A stretch of DNA of 64,000 bases from JBMNMS01 sp050953445 (GCA_050953445.1 JBMNMS010000001.1:682001-746000), one strand, 5' to 3'; counted from the first letter of the stretch, positions 35,334 to 45,221 are shown. Notes: generated by a model from the letters alone, not told the origin. Translations and numbers: made by a program.

Positions 35334-37064
35334 ATGAGATTAATCCATGCCACCCTAATAGCCTCTTCCTTTATCATACTGGCACTGCTTTTTTATACCA
35401 TCTTTTTATCGGACTTAATGTCACCGCAAATACGTTTAGTTCATCAGATTCTTTTTTATCTGCTTATACTTTTATTTTTTATAAACCTTACCTATATTGG
35501 CTTTGTTCTCCACCGTGAAAATAATCAGATGAAGAAAATGCAGGAAGAAATGAAGGCTAAAATGGAGGAAATAGCCCATTATTCAAGCTCCAAAGATTCC
35601 TTTATCGCAAATATCTCCCATGAACTTAAAACCCCTTTGAGCACTATTCTTACTGTCTCCTATCTTCTTAGAAATACAGACCTTACAGAACGTCAACAAG
35701 ATTTAGTGTCAAAGATGGAAAACTCATCAGATATCCTGCTATCTATTATAAACGATGTACTTGATCTGTCCAAACTTAAATTCGGAGGTTTTGATATTAA
35801 GCCTGTATCCTTTCAATTAATGGATATTATAGAGAATATGGAAAATATGTTTTCCGACCAGCTTACTAACAGAGGAATAGACTGGCAATGCAACTACAAC
35901 TTTCAGCCCGACCTTTCCTTGCGCATGGATAAATACCGACTATCTCAAATTTTAATCAACCTGCTGACCAATGCCTCTAAATTCACAGATAAGGGTTTTA
36001 TATCCCTGACCATGGAGATAAGCCCTGATCCCAGGGATCCGGATTCTAAAATTCATCTTCTCATAACTGTGGAAGATTCGGGAATTGGCATACCGGAACA
36101 TGATATCCCCTTAATCTTTAAGGAATTTGAACAGGTTGAACACCATATAATCAAGGGTCACCAGGGCAGTGGTCTGGGTCTGGCAATTGTAAAACGCATA
36201 GTGGAAGCAATGGGAGGGAACATCAAAGTAAAATCGGCAGTTGGAAAAGGAAGTACCTTCTCTATTTTCCTTCCCTCTATTGCCATTGAAAGGCGTCGGA
36301 TAGGGGCAATGCAGTCCAATACGCTCATCCATCGTGAGGAATGGCAGGCCCTTCCTCCTGTACTGGTGGTAGAGGACATGGATACAAACGGCCAATTAGT
36401 TCAGGAACTTCTCCTGGAAATGGGCTTGAAAAGTGAACTGGCCTCAGATGGTCCAACTGCAATTGAGCTTTGCCGGGAGAAGGGAAATAACTATTATTCA
36501 TTGATACTAATGGATATTCATATGCCTGTGATGGACGGCTATACTGCAGCTTCAATATTAAAAAAGGATTTAAAGGTAACTTGTCCCATAGTGGCCTTCA
36601 CCGCCACAGCAATAAGCGAAAAGAACCGGGTAAAGTATGATGATGTACTAAGTGGACATATCCTAAAACCTTTAAAAGTGACGGCCTTCCAGAAAGAACT
36701 AACCCGATATTTGGGTTTTCATGTGGATGGTGGAGTTCAAACCTGTACTGAAAAAGAATCCGAGCCGAAATGCAGCATGGAACACTTTGGGGATAGAGAG
36801 GATCTTTATTTGAAGTATCTGGAAAGGTTTAAAACAAATTATAGGGATTATCCAAGTAGGATAAAAGATTGCATGGATTCCGGCGATTTCGTCCAGGCCC
36901 ATCGCCTTGTCCATTCAATGAAAGGTATGGCCGGGATGCTGGGCATGCTCCCTCTTTACAATATTTCCTCTATTTTTGAGGAAAATCTTCTAAACAATCC
37001 ATCGGAAGCCCTTGCCCAATATCCCATTTTTGAAGAAAGCTTTAACTCCCATCTCAACATGTGA
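35334..37064 (+). CDS. Hybrid sensor histidine kinase with receiver and HPt domains
   Basis: The 576-aa protein has two membrane helices (about residues 5-27 and 38-60) with almost no extracellular loop, so the signal is likely intramembrane or cytoplasmic. Next come a HisKA domain with phospho-acceptor His in ISHELKTP (about H96), an ATPase domain (NASKFT, DSGIGIP, GSGLGLAI), a receiver with the phosphorylated Asp in LMDIHMPVMDGY, and a C-terminal HPt domain with HSMKGMAGMLG. All phosphorelay steps up to a separate response regulator are in one chain; no regulator gene is nearby. ATG 35334 is preferred over GTG 35325, which overlaps the ribosome binding site. It converges on glnS with a 3-bp gap. 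Confidence 0.9.
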   Translation: MRLIHATLIASSFIILALLFYTIFLSDLMSPQIRLVHQILFYLLILLFFINLTYIGFVLHRENNQMKKMQEEMKAKMEEIAHYSSSKDSFIANISHELKTPLSTILTVSYLLRNTDLTERQQDLVSKMENSSDILLSIINDVLDLSKLKFGGFDIKPVSFQLMDIIENMENMFSDQLTNRGIDWQCNYNFQPDLSLRMDKYRLSQILINLLTNASKFTDKGFISLTMEISPDPRDPDSKIHLLITVEDSGIGIPEHDIPLIFKEFEQVEHHIIKGHQGSGLGLAIVKRIVEAMGGNIKVKSAVGKGSTFSIFLPSIAIERRRIGAMQSNTLIHREEWQALPPVLVVEDMDTNGQLVQELLLEMGLKSELASDGPTAIELCREKGNNYYSLILMDIHMPVMDGYTAASILKKDLKVTCPIVAFTATAISEKNRVKYDDVLSGHILKPLKVTAFQKELTRYLGFHVDGGVQTCTEKESEPKCSMEHFGDREDLYLKYLERFKTNYRDYPSRIKDCMDSGDFVQAHRLVHSMKGMAGMLGMLPLYNISSIFEENLLNNPSEALAQYPIFEESFNSHLNM

Positions 37065-37067
37065 ACA

Positions 37068-38708
37068 CTATTTTTTCCATGAACTTTTCAAGTCCACTAT
37101 TTGGTTGAAAACCTTTTCGTTTTCATCGGTAAGATGCTGATCGGCAATATAGTACCCATGGCGAAAGAATTGAAAACGCTCCCCCGGTTGAACCATGGCA
37201 ATAGAGGGCTCTCCATAGGCCTCTACCTCCCTTAATGAATCGGGATTCAGCATATATTCACCTTTTTCATCCTCCACCATTAAATAATCGTAAATCCTTA
37301 CCCTTATTGGAACAGCAGTCTTTGCATCCACCCAATGAATTGTGCCCTTAACCTTTCTACCATCAAAGCCACTGCCGCTTCTGGTCTCCGGATCATAGGT
37401 ACAATGAAGTTCAATTATTCGACCGCTTTCATCTTTAATCGATTCGTGGCAGGTTATATAATACGCTCCCTTTAAACGAACCTCATTGCCTGGAAACAGT
37501 CTGAAGTATTTCTTTACGGGAACTTCCATATAGTCTTCCCTTTCAACATAAAGCTCCCGGGAGAAAGGTATCATACGATTACCCATCGATTCGTTTTCCC
37601 TGCTATTCTCTATTTCCATTTCCTCAGATAGATCCTGGGGATAATTCGTTATTATCACCTTTATTGGATCTAATACCACCATGCGACTTTCAACCTTCGA
37701 CTTGAGATCCTCCCTTATACAATGTTCAAGGAGCCCTATATCAACAGTGCTGTTAGCTTTTGCAACTCCTATTCTATCACAAAAATCCCTTATCGATTCA
37801 GGGGTATATCCTCTTCTACGCAGGCCGGCAATGGTTGGCATCCGTGGGTCATCCCATCCATCAACATTTTTATTGTCTACCAATGCTTTGAGGTAGCGCT
37901 TGCTCATGACGGTGTTGGTCAGGTTTAGACGAGCAAATTCGATTTGTTGTGGTGGCAAAGGCCATTCAAGCTCATCCAAAAACCACTCATACAACGGTCT
38001 ATGATCCTCAAATTCCAAGGTACATATGGAATGTGTAATCTCCTCAATAGCATCTTCCAACGGATGTGCGTAATCATACATGGGATAGATGCACCACTTA
38101 TCTCCCGTATTATGGTGCTCTGCATGGGCTATCCTATAGATTACAGGATCCCTCATATTTATGTTAGGGGATGCCATGTCAATTTTGGCACGAAGTACCT
38201 TTTCCCCATCCTTATACTTTCCTTTACGCATATCCTCAAACAGGATCAGGTTTTCTTCTATAGATCTTTGGCGGTAAGGGCTATTCCTCCCGGGTTCTGT
38301 CAATGTTCCCCTGTATTCCCTCATTTCTTCCGCTGTTAAATCGCAGACAAATGCTTTCCCCTTCTTTATCAGCTTAATTGCGCAATCATACATAATATCG
38401 AAGTAATCGGAGGCAAAGAGAAGCTTGTCCCATTGAAATCCCAACCATCTCACATCATCCTCAATGGAATCCACGTATTCCGTATCCTCTTTTACCGGGT
38501 TGGTATCGTCAAAACGCAGGTTACATAAACCTCCATATTTTTCTGCTGTGGTAAAATTAAGGCATATGGATTTTGCATGTCCAATATGAAGATATCCGTT
38601 AGGTTCCGGTGGAAATCTTGTGTGAACAGAGCGATCCCCATATTTTCTATCAGCAAGATCCTTATCTATTATATTGTGAATGAAATTTGTTTCACGCGTC
38701 ACAGACAT
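37068..38708 (-). CDS. glnS: Glutaminyl-tRNA synthetase
   Basis: This 546-aa class I synthetase charges tRNA-Gln. HIGH motif in PPEPNGYLHIGHAKS (about residues 33-47), MSKR-type KMSKS motif near residue 270, and the C-terminal beta-barrel anticodon-binding part are present; there is no YqeY tail. Many Firmicutes instead use GatCAB amidation, so a standalone GlnRS is a lineage trait worth noting and is generally attributed to ancient transfer. It is 12 bp after an Ig-like membrane protein gene. It ends three bases from the convergent kinase gene with no terminator between them. Confidence 0.95.
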   Translation of the reverse strand: MSVTRETNFIHNIIDKDLADRKYGDRSVHTRFPPEPNGYLHIGHAKSICLNFTTAEKYGGLCNLRFDDTNPVKEDTEYVDSIEDDVRWLGFQWDKLLFASDYFDIMYDCAIKLIKKGKAFVCDLTAEEMREYRGTLTEPGRNSPYRQRSIEENLILFEDMRKGKYKDGEKVLRAKIDMASPNINMRDPVIYRIAHAEHHNTGDKWCIYPMYDYAHPLEDAIEEITHSICTLEFEDHRPLYEWFLDELEWPLPPQQIEFARLNLTNTVMSKRYLKALVDNKNVDGWDDPRMPTIAGLRRRGYTPESIRDFCDRIGVAKANSTVDIGLLEHCIREDLKSKVESRMVVLDPIKVIITNYPQDLSEEMEIENSRENESMGNRMIPFSRELYVEREDYMEVPVKKYFRLFPGNEVRLKGAYYITCHESIKDESGRIIELHCTYDPETRSGSGFDGRKVKGTIHWVDAKTAVPIRVRIYDYLMVEDEKGEYMLNPDSLREVEAYGEPSIAMVQPGERFQFFRHGYYIADQHLTDENEKVFNQIVDLKSSWKK

Positions 38709-38720
38709 ATCCTTCCTCCC

Positions 38721-39608
38721 TTAATTCTTCCTTTTCCTCTGTTGCTGCTTGCTTCCCTTCTTCTTTGGGGATGATACATTCTTTTTGTTCTTTTTTCTCT
38801 CAGCTTCTTTCCTATCCTCAGCCCTCTTTCTTCTTTCCTCCGCTATGGCGCTGGGCATTACCCCACCAACAGCCGATATGGGGCGTTTTACAGCAACTTT
38901 TTTTACGCCTTCCCGAACGGTTTCTTCCTTAGTTTCTTTGGTTTCCCTGGGCTTAGCCTCATTAGCACGCCTTTCTTCCTTAATCCTCTGCTTTTCTTTT
39001 TCTTTTTCGGCCTTAGCAACTATTTCTTCAACCGATTTCCCTGTCTTTTTCGCCTCTTTATATGGATTAATCTTTTCATCTTCAGTGTCCTTGCCCTGTT
39101 CCTTTCTTAACCGCCTTCTGGTATCCCATACACTGAATACAACCATGCCGCCAAGCATTACCAACATCATGGTCATATTAATCCTTGCATCCTTGTTTAT
39201 ATCACGGGTACCGAAAACAAATGTAATGGGCTCTGCCAGCGTATCACCTGTTGAACTTTGCAGACCTTTATCAACCAAAAGAGTATATTGAGTCCCTGCT
39301 TCTAAATTTCCATTGACGGCAAGCCATATCTCATTGGGATATCTTTCACTATTATAATAAGGGGTAAGTCCTATTACCTTATCGTCAGGATTTTTTAGAA
39401 CAAACGATTTGGCATTAGCCTTCTGTGCTTTTTCCGAAGACACATTTTGTGAAAATTTCAATTTTATCATCATGTTGTTTACGGTTGCTGCATTGCTATT
39501 CTCCTTTGGGGTTGTGCTTACTAATTCAAGGTTTCCCGCAAAGGCCATCATCCCCGACAGCATGACGGTTAATACTATAAGGCTTATGACAGCGCCTATT
39601 CTCTTCAT
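38721..39608 (-). CDS. Membrane-anchored Ig-like (SbsA-type) protein with basic tail
   Basis: The 295-aa protein begins with a signal peptide (AFA cleavage near residue 24). An extracellular domain of about 110 residues follows with the bacterial Ig-like pattern (VSTTPKENSNAATVNNMMIKL..., LEAGTQYTLLVDKGLQSSTGD, FVFGT). A single membrane helix near 143-162 leads to a strongly charged, lysine-rich cytoplasmic tail of about 130 residues with coiled-coil character. The tail may bind RNA or the ribosome, but that is a guess. It lies in an operon-like row tadA - this gene - glnS. Confidence 0.75.
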   Translation of the reverse strand: MKRIGAVISLIVLTVMLSGMMAFAGNLELVSTTPKENSNAATVNNMMIKLKFSQNVSSEKAQKANAKSFVLKNPDDKVIGLTPYYNSERYPNEIWLAVNGNLEAGTQYTLLVDKGLQSSTGDTLAEPITFVFGTRDINKDARINMTMMLVMLGGMVVFSVWDTRRRLRKEQGKDTEDEKINPYKEAKKTGKSVEEIVAKAEKEKEKQRIKEERRANEAKPRETKETKEETVREGVKKVAVKRPISAVGGVMPSAIAEERRKRAEDRKEAERKKNKKNVSSPKKKGSKQQQRKRKN

Positions 39609-39630
39609 AATTATCCTCCGGGTTCGTATT

Positions 39631-40122
39631 TTAAATCTTATTTCTACTACGCAGCATCTTAAAGAATTTTTTTATAATTGAGGAACATTCCTCCTTCAGG
39701 ATTCCGATCTCAGTATGCGTATAATGATTTAACCGACTATCCTGGGGAATATTATATAGGGAACCGCATGCCCCCGATTTAGGATCTCCGGTTCCAATAA
39801 AAAGCCTGTCTATCCTTGACAGCACTATCGCTCCCGCACACATCGGACACGGCTCCGCCGTTACATACAAGTTGCATCCTGTAAGTCTCCAGCCATTTAG
39901 AGCCTTTGCTGCCTGTCTAAGGGCAATGATTTCCGCATGGGCGGTAGGATCTTTGTCCCTTTCAGTTCTATTATGCCCTCTTCCAAGTATTTCACCATCC
40001 TTCACCACCACGGCACCGATGGGTATTTCCCCCATCTGAAAAGCTTTTTCCGCTTGTACCAGGGCTTCCCTCATAAAAGTTTCAGGTTCATTTTGGAATA
40101 TAGCTTTTTCGGCTTGTCCCAT
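39631..40122 (-). CDS. tadA: tRNA-specific adenosine deaminase
   Basis: TadA converts A34 to inosine in tRNA-Arg(ACG). The 163-aa zinc deaminase has the HAE motif (DPTAHAEIIALRQA, about residue 62) and PCPMCAGAI. The N-terminal 13 residues before the conserved FMREAL are extra. AAAGGAA lies eight bases before the ATG. It is 22 bp upstream of the Ig-like protein gene. Confidence 0.94.
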   Translation of the reverse strand: MGQAEKAIFQNEPETFMREALVQAEKAFQMGEIPIGAVVVKDGEILGRGHNRTERDKDPTAHAEIIALRQAAKALNGWRLTGCNLYVTAEPCPMCAGAIVLSRIDRLFIGTGDPKSGACGSLYNIPQDSRLNHYTHTEIGILKEECSSIIKKFFKMLRSRNKI

Positions 40123-40189
40123 ACTGAATTTCCTTTCTGCATAGCTTTACCATATTATCATACCAAGCTTGATTTTTCAATTAGTTTTA

Positions 40190-41101
40190 TCAAGCCTCTT
40201 CAATATTTCCACTGTCCCCATCTATAGCTAAAATCCAATACCCATAAGGCTTTTCCATACCCTGGCTGCCGGCCATAGGCTGCCATAACACAAATCCCGA
40301 CCGGCCGCCATCCGGCCTTTCCTCTTCAATCCCCCTGCCCGGTATTCCAAAAAAATATCGCACTGCCCTTCCATTCTCATCGGGTTTAGCACCAAACAGA
40401 TAATGTTTGTAATGGGTGGCAAAAAAATGTGCACCGGGTGAAACCAAAGGCAGATTCCCTATATTGACCATCTTTTTCCACATAGCTCCGGTTTTATCTT
40501 TTTCAAAGGGTCTAACATCCTCATAATAGTCGGCAACCTTGCAGGTATAATCACAAAATTGTAGCAGGTACTCATTATAAAAGCGATTAAAATTATGATT
40601 GGGTTTTATATCTCCCCACACGACCTTTGATTCCCTTTCCTGATCTTCCGTATCCTTTGTATCGGTTGTCACAATTTTCTTGTCCCCCTCTTTTTCCATG
40701 GTTCCCTTTAGTACGGGATGAAGGGATTCCTTCTTATTTTTGCCGGATGCGGCGGCGACAATAGCAACAGTAAAGTCGTCAAGGGTGTTTCCTTTTCCAT
40801 CAAAATTCAATGGATCGAATCGAAAATAGGTTTCCCCATTTCCATTTTTATTTAGCACCAGACCTCCCAATATGGTATGGATTGTTCTTTCCTTTTTCTT
40901 CCCAAAAAAGATCAATTTATATATGTATTCGCTTTGTCCGTAGGGCTTAAGATTTTGAACAATGCATCGCATTGCACCCTTATTGTTGCCGGTTTCAATC
41001 TTTAGATAGCCCTTTATCTGATCATCATCGGAGGTAGCAGCGGTAAAATCACTTCCCTGGGGCTCCATCATAACAAAAGTACGGTTGTATTTTACATACA
41101 T
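40190..41101 (-). CDS. Uncharacterised 303-aa protein
   Basis: I do not recognise a named family with confidence. The N-terminal 110 residues (GYLKIETGNNKGAMRC..., a YKLIFFG segment, then FRFDPLNFDGKGNTLDDF) look like a beta-rich module reminiscent of short domains in clostridial spore- or surface-related proteins; this is memory-based and weak. A charged linker and a C-terminal domain with many aromatics follow (WGDIKPNHNFNRFYNEYLLQFC, GRSGFVLWQPMAG, GYWILAIDGDSG). No signal peptide or membrane segment is evident, so it is likely cytoplasmic. A good GAGGGAGGAA ribosome binding site precedes the ATG. Confidence 0.75.
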   Translation of the reverse strand: MYVKYNRTFVMMEPQGSDFTAATSDDDQIKGYLKIETGNNKGAMRCIVQNLKPYGQSEYIYKLIFFGKKKERTIHTILGGLVLNKNGNGETYFRFDPLNFDGKGNTLDDFTVAIVAAASGKNKKESLHPVLKGTMEKEGDKKIVTTDTKDTEDQERESKVVWGDIKPNHNFNRFYNEYLLQFCDYTCKVADYYEDVRPFEKDKTGAMWKKMVNIGNLPLVSPGAHFFATHYKHYLFGAKPDENGRAVRYFFGIPGRGIEEERPDGGRSGFVLWQPMAGSQGMEKPYGYWILAIDGDSGNIEEA

Positions 41102-41264
41102 GATTTATTCCTCCCTCGCCAAAAAGCCTCTATTTTTACTTGTGTTTAGCAAAACAAATTGATAATATTAACATGGGTAATCAACGACTCCATTTATAGT
41201 CGTGTTGTCCTTAAATATATGCCTGTATTGGCGATTTTATGATTTGAAAGGAAGTAATTTGTAG

Positions 41265-41897
41265 GTGTGGCTAGATATAATTACAGCATTAATTTTTGTC
41301 CTCTCTACAGCACAGGGCTCCCGTTCAGGTTTTATGAGGACACTTTTCCACGCTGCGGGATGGATTGCCTCCTTGGTTTTGGCATTCCTAACCTATCCCT
41401 TTGCAGCGTCTTTTCTCAAAGAGCGTACCCCCGCATACGCTGGAATATATGATCGTGTATTAGCAAAGCTAACAGATGATAGCCAAATTACCGGTGAGCA
41501 GATGATGGAAGGCTTTCCTTCCATCATGGGGGACATGGTGAATTCAATAAAAACCAGTATTACAACAACTCTTGCCACCGGCCTTTCCACCATATTGTTT
41601 AGCATCGTGGTTTTTATGGGGATAGCCATTTTAATTAGAATTAGCTTTCTGATTTTCTCCGCCTGGGCCAGGGGCAAAAAGAAGAAAGGGTTTACCGGCT
41701 TCGCTGATGGACTTTTGGGTATGATAATAGGGGCTGTCAGAGGTATCCTGCTGATCTTTATCTTTTTATCCCTTCTAATTCCCCTATCCAATCTCTCGTC
41801 CGGAACTGCCATTGCAAATGCTTTGGAAATATCACTATTCACAGGAACTTTATACGACAACAATTTACTTCTACTTATTATTAAAGACTTATTTTAG
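41265..41897 (+). CDS. CvpA family membrane protein
   Basis: The 210-aa protein has four hydrophobic segments and matches the CvpA (colicin V production) family, whose members take part in envelope homeostasis in several bacteria. The N-terminal WLDIITALIFVLSTAQGSRSGFMRTLF pattern and a GFADGLLGMIIGAVRGILLI block are typical. The start is GTG at 41265 with AAAGGAAG upstream. It precedes nagB with only a short gap and may be co-transcribed with it. Confidence 0.82.
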   Translation: MWLDIITALIFVLSTAQGSRSGFMRTLFHAAGWIASLVLAFLTYPFAASFLKERTPAYAGIYDRVLAKLTDDSQITGEQMMEGFPSIMGDMVNSIKTSITTTLATGLSTILFSIVVFMGIAILIRISFLIFSAWARGKKKKGFTGFADGLLGMIIGAVRGILLIFIFLSLLIPLSNLSSGTAIANALEISLFTGTLYDNNLLLLIIKDLF

Positions 41898-41940
41898 TTT
41901 GGGTTTCCGGCATTATCCTAAACCGAACAAGGAGGTATTA

Positions 41941-42669
41941 ATGAGAATAATAACCGCAAGAGATTACAATGATATGTGCAGAAAGGGAGCTGCCATCCTT
42001 GCAGCAGAGATTCTGAGAAAGGAAAATGCAATTTTAGGTCTTGCCACCGGCTCAACGGTAATGGGACTATACGAGAATCTTATAAATTGGCATAAAAACG
42101 GCGACCTAAACTTTTCAGGAATCACAACCTTCAACCTGGATGAATACCTGGGGCTCTCCCCAACAGATCCCCAAAGCTATAGATATTACATGGATCACAA
42201 TTTTTTTAACCATATAAACATCAACAAGGCCAATACTCATGTTCCCGACGGATTGGCACAGGATGGGGAAAAAGAATGCGAAAGATACGAAAACGCCATA
42301 AACCTATCCGGGGGACTTGATATACAATTATTAGGGCTTGGCCATAACGGTCACATAGGTTTTAACGAACCCTCATCGTATTTTACTGTAACCACAAACT
42401 GTGTGACGTTAAAGGATAGTACGAGAAAGGCAAATAAGCGATTTTTCCAAGAAGGAGAGAATGTGCCGGAGAAAGCCTTAACCATGGGGATAGGCACCAT
42501 TATGAAGGCTCACAGAATCCTGCTTTGCGTCAATGGACACCAGAAGGCTGAAATTCTAAAGAAAGTGATTTACGGACCGGTCTGCCCCCAGGTTCCCGGC
42601 TCCATACTACAGCTGCATCCTATGGTAACACTGGTAGCCGATGAGGAAGCGCTCCACCTTTGCCCTTAG
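41941..42669 (+). CDS. nagB: Glucosamine-6-phosphate deaminase
   Basis: NagB converts glucosamine-6-phosphate to fructose-6-phosphate and ammonia in amino-sugar catabolism. The 242-aa protein has GLATGSTVMGLY, the base-bearing TTFNLDEYLGL, and the GLGHNGHIGFNEP signature. AAGGAGGT (41929-41936) fixes ATG 41941; longer in-frame starts lie inside the preceding gene. No nagA is adjacent. The product converges on the DMT transporter gene. Confidence 0.95.
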   Translation: MRIITARDYNDMCRKGAAILAAEILRKENAILGLATGSTVMGLYENLINWHKNGDLNFSGITTFNLDEYLGLSPTDPQSYRYYMDHNFFNHININKANTHVPDGLAQDGEKECERYENAINLSGGLDIQLLGLGHNGHIGFNEPSSYFTVTTNCVTLKDSTRKANKRFFQEGENVPEKALTMGIGTIMKAHRILLCVNGHQKAEILKKVIYGPVCPQVPGSILQLHPMVTLVADEEALHLCP

Positions 42670-42691
42670 TCACGACATACAGGCTAAATAC

Positions 42692-43600
42692 CTAAATGGC
42701 TTCCGATAATCCCAACATGGATATACCCGTCATTACCACCGCCACGGCAACATAGTGTAAATTATTCAACCTTTCCTTTAGAAAAATCCTGGACAGTATT
42801 ACCGATACAATACTATAGGATGCCACCATAGGGGCTATTATTATGGCATTTTGCGCCATTGCGAAGACGTAAAAGAATTGCCCTGTGGTTTCAAATATTG
42901 CTGCAATACCCTTATCCTTTTCTCTCCATATGTTAATTTTCTGCTTTTTTACAACTGTAATATATAATAGGGATGCGATGCCACAGATGAAAAATGTATA
43001 TTCGAAAGCCAAAAGGGCATCATTCTCACTGATCAGCTTCATTTCATCCAGATAAACAGCATCCCCGAAGGTTCCAAGGCCATCGATTATGCAGTATAAA
43101 ATGGGAAACATTATTGCCATAAAGCTTAATTGATATTTGGGATCCAACTCCTTTCCCTCCTTTTGCAAGGCCAAATCCTCCTCTTTTTTTTCCAGAAATG
43201 CCAGAGAAAGTATCCCCCCGGTAACCAAAACAATGCCCCCCACTTCTACAAAGAGTAATTGGTGTGGGAAAAAAATGTAGCAAAGGATTGCTGTTATTGC
43301 ACCGGAGCCATTTTGAACGGGGGATGCAATTGACAACTCCATATATCGAAGTCCTACATATCCTATAGTCATCGATAGTATATACATTGAGGATACGGGG
43401 AGGTACCATATCAATTGAAAAGGGTCAAAGGTTAGATCGTTGACCAGCATATAGACAGTGCCATGGATTCCCATAGCAAAACCCACGGCTACAACTATTT
43501 TTAAATGACTTAGGGAATCCCGGCTGTCGGATCCTTTTTTATAAAATAAATCTGCACTGCCCCATGCCAAAGTTGAAATTATACCAAAAATAAACCACAT
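42692..43600 (-). CDS. EamA/DMT family transporter
   Basis: The 302-aa protein has about ten membrane helices in two homologous halves, the drug/metabolite transporter layout (EamA). Substrates of this family range from amino acids to sugars and cannot be predicted here. The central loop of about 20 charged residues (KKEEDLALQKEGKELDP) separates the halves. It has its own strand between nagB and an MFS gene. Confidence 0.85.
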   Translation of the reverse strand: MWFIFGIISTLAWGSADLFYKKGSDSRDSLSHLKIVVAVGFAMGIHGTVYMLVNDLTFDPFQLIWYLPVSSMYILSMTIGYVGLRYMELSIASPVQNGSGAITAILCYIFFPHQLLFVEVGGIVLVTGGILSLAFLEKKEEDLALQKEGKELDPKYQLSFMAIMFPILYCIIDGLGTFGDAVYLDEMKLISENDALLAFEYTFFICGIASLLYITVVKKQKINIWREKDKGIAAIFETTGQFFYVFAMAQNAIIIAPMVASYSIVSVILSRIFLKERLNNLHYVAVAVVMTGISMLGLSEAI

Positions 43601-43777
43601 GCCTCTTCCCCGATAAAAAGTTATGATATAATAAAAGGTGATTTTTTTCGTACCCTTCCATCGGAAATCCCTATCAAATAGTGATTTCTTATGAAGGTTT
43701 ACGATTGAATAGTACCAGAAAAAATATAAAAATCAATAAAAACAATGACGAAAACACCGAAAAAGGGTAACAATATT

Positions 43778-45205
43778 ATGGATTCAAAACGCAAGAACCT
43801 GCTGCTCATTACCTTAATTTTGGCAGCTTTTATAGCCCCGTTTATGGGTAGCTGTCTAAATCTAGCCATCCCGTCAATCGGTGAGCAATACGAAAGTAGT
43901 GCCACCATGCTGGGTTGGATTCCCACCGGCTATTTGCTGACCACATCAGCTTTTTCCCTCCCCTTTGGTAAATTAGGGGATAAGATCGGGAAACCCTTAA
44001 TTTTTACCATGGGCATAATATTTTTCGTTTTCATCGGAATACTTTCCATCTTTGCCTGGTCGATTACATCAATAATAGCGTTGAGAATTCTTCATGGAAT
44101 AGGTTCGGCAGCGGTCTTCAGCACCAATATGGCCATATTATCCGATTCAGTTCCGGCAGAAAGAAGAGGGCGGAGCCTGGGTTACGCCACCGCCTCCACA
44201 TATATCGGGCTATCCATGGGCCCGGTTGTAGGTGGTTTTCTCAATCATAATTTCGGCTGGCGATCCATCTTTGCTGTTACCGCCATCATAGGCCTATTTT
44301 TAATGGCCGGTGCTCTTTATACCTTTGGAATAAAGGGAGACAAGATTCAGTCCATAATTCCCTCCGCCATAAATGGTCAAACAGATGATTCCAACACCCT
44401 TTATTTTGATTGGGGGGGAAGTGCCCTATATGCCGTTTCCATATCCGGATTTCTCTATGGCCTTTCCAACTTCCTAAACAGCTTCCCTGCTCTAATAACG
44501 CTTATCTCTTCCATATTACTATTCATAGCATTGATTATACGCAGCAACAAACGGGATGACCCTCTGATTCCCACCGGACTCTTTCGGCACAACACCCTTT
44601 TCGTTTTTTCAAATACAGCAGCCCTCATCAACTACTGTGCCACCTTTGCTACCTCCTATATGCTTTCCCTTTATCTTCAAATCATCCTTAAAATGGATTC
44701 ACAGTTGGCAGGAATACTATTGATATCTCAGCCCCTTATCATGGCTTTGCTATCACCCCGAGCAGGCAGAATGTCGGATAGGATTGAACCAAGAATTCTC
44801 TCCTCCATAGGGATGTTTCTTATAAGCATTGGGCTTTTTATATTTGCCTTCCTAAGCTTCAGCTTTCCCCTTTGGCTTATGGTACTGGTTTTGGTAGTTA
44901 TAGGCATAGGGTTTGCTCTGTTTTCCTCACCCAATACCAATGCTGTCATGAGCAGTGTTGAAAAAAAGGATTCCGGTTTAGCATCATCCATGCTGAGTAC
45001 CGTAAGAACTGTCGGTCAAGCCATAAGTATGACCCTCATAACTTTAATCATCTCCCTCCATGTTGGCAACACCCCACTGGCAAATGCACCTCCCCACTCC
45101 CTGTTACTATGCATAAGAACCGGGTTTTTAACATTTTCACTGATCTGCGCCCTAGGCATATTCTTTTCCTTTAATCGGGGGCGCATCAGAAGCAAGACTA
45201 TATGA
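43778..45205 (+). CDS. MFS transporter, DHA2-like (14-helix) drug exporter family
   Basis: The 475-aa protein has about 14 membrane helices. Motifs of the drug-proton antiporter group are present: GKLGDKIGKPL between helices 2 and 3 (motif A), a helix-5 motif C-like region GPVVGGFLNHNFGWR, and an N-terminal DSKRKN. ATG 43778 follows AAAGGGTAAC; upstream in-frame ATGs lack such a site. It is followed after 10-16 bases by a second MFS gene, so they likely form an operon. The substrate is unknown. Confidence 0.85.
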   Translation: MDSKRKNLLLITLILAAFIAPFMGSCLNLAIPSIGEQYESSATMLGWIPTGYLLTTSAFSLPFGKLGDKIGKPLIFTMGIIFFVFIGILSIFAWSITSIIALRILHGIGSAAVFSTNMAILSDSVPAERRGRSLGYATASTYIGLSMGPVVGGFLNHNFGWRSIFAVTAIIGLFLMAGALYTFGIKGDKIQSIIPSAINGQTDDSNTLYFDWGGSALYAVSISGFLYGLSNFLNSFPALITLISSILLFIALIIRSNKRDDPLIPTGLFRHNTLFVFSNTAALINYCATFATSYMLSLYLQIILKMDSQLAGILLISQPLIMALLSPRAGRMSDRIEPRILSSIGMFLISIGLFIFAFLSFSFPLWLMVLVLVVIGIGFALFSSPNTNAVMSSVEKKDSGLASSMLSTVRTVGQAISMTLITLIISLHVGNTPLANAPPHSLLLCIRTGFLTFSLICALGIFFSFNRGRIRSKTI

Positions 45206-45221
45206 AGAGGAATAAGTGGAT

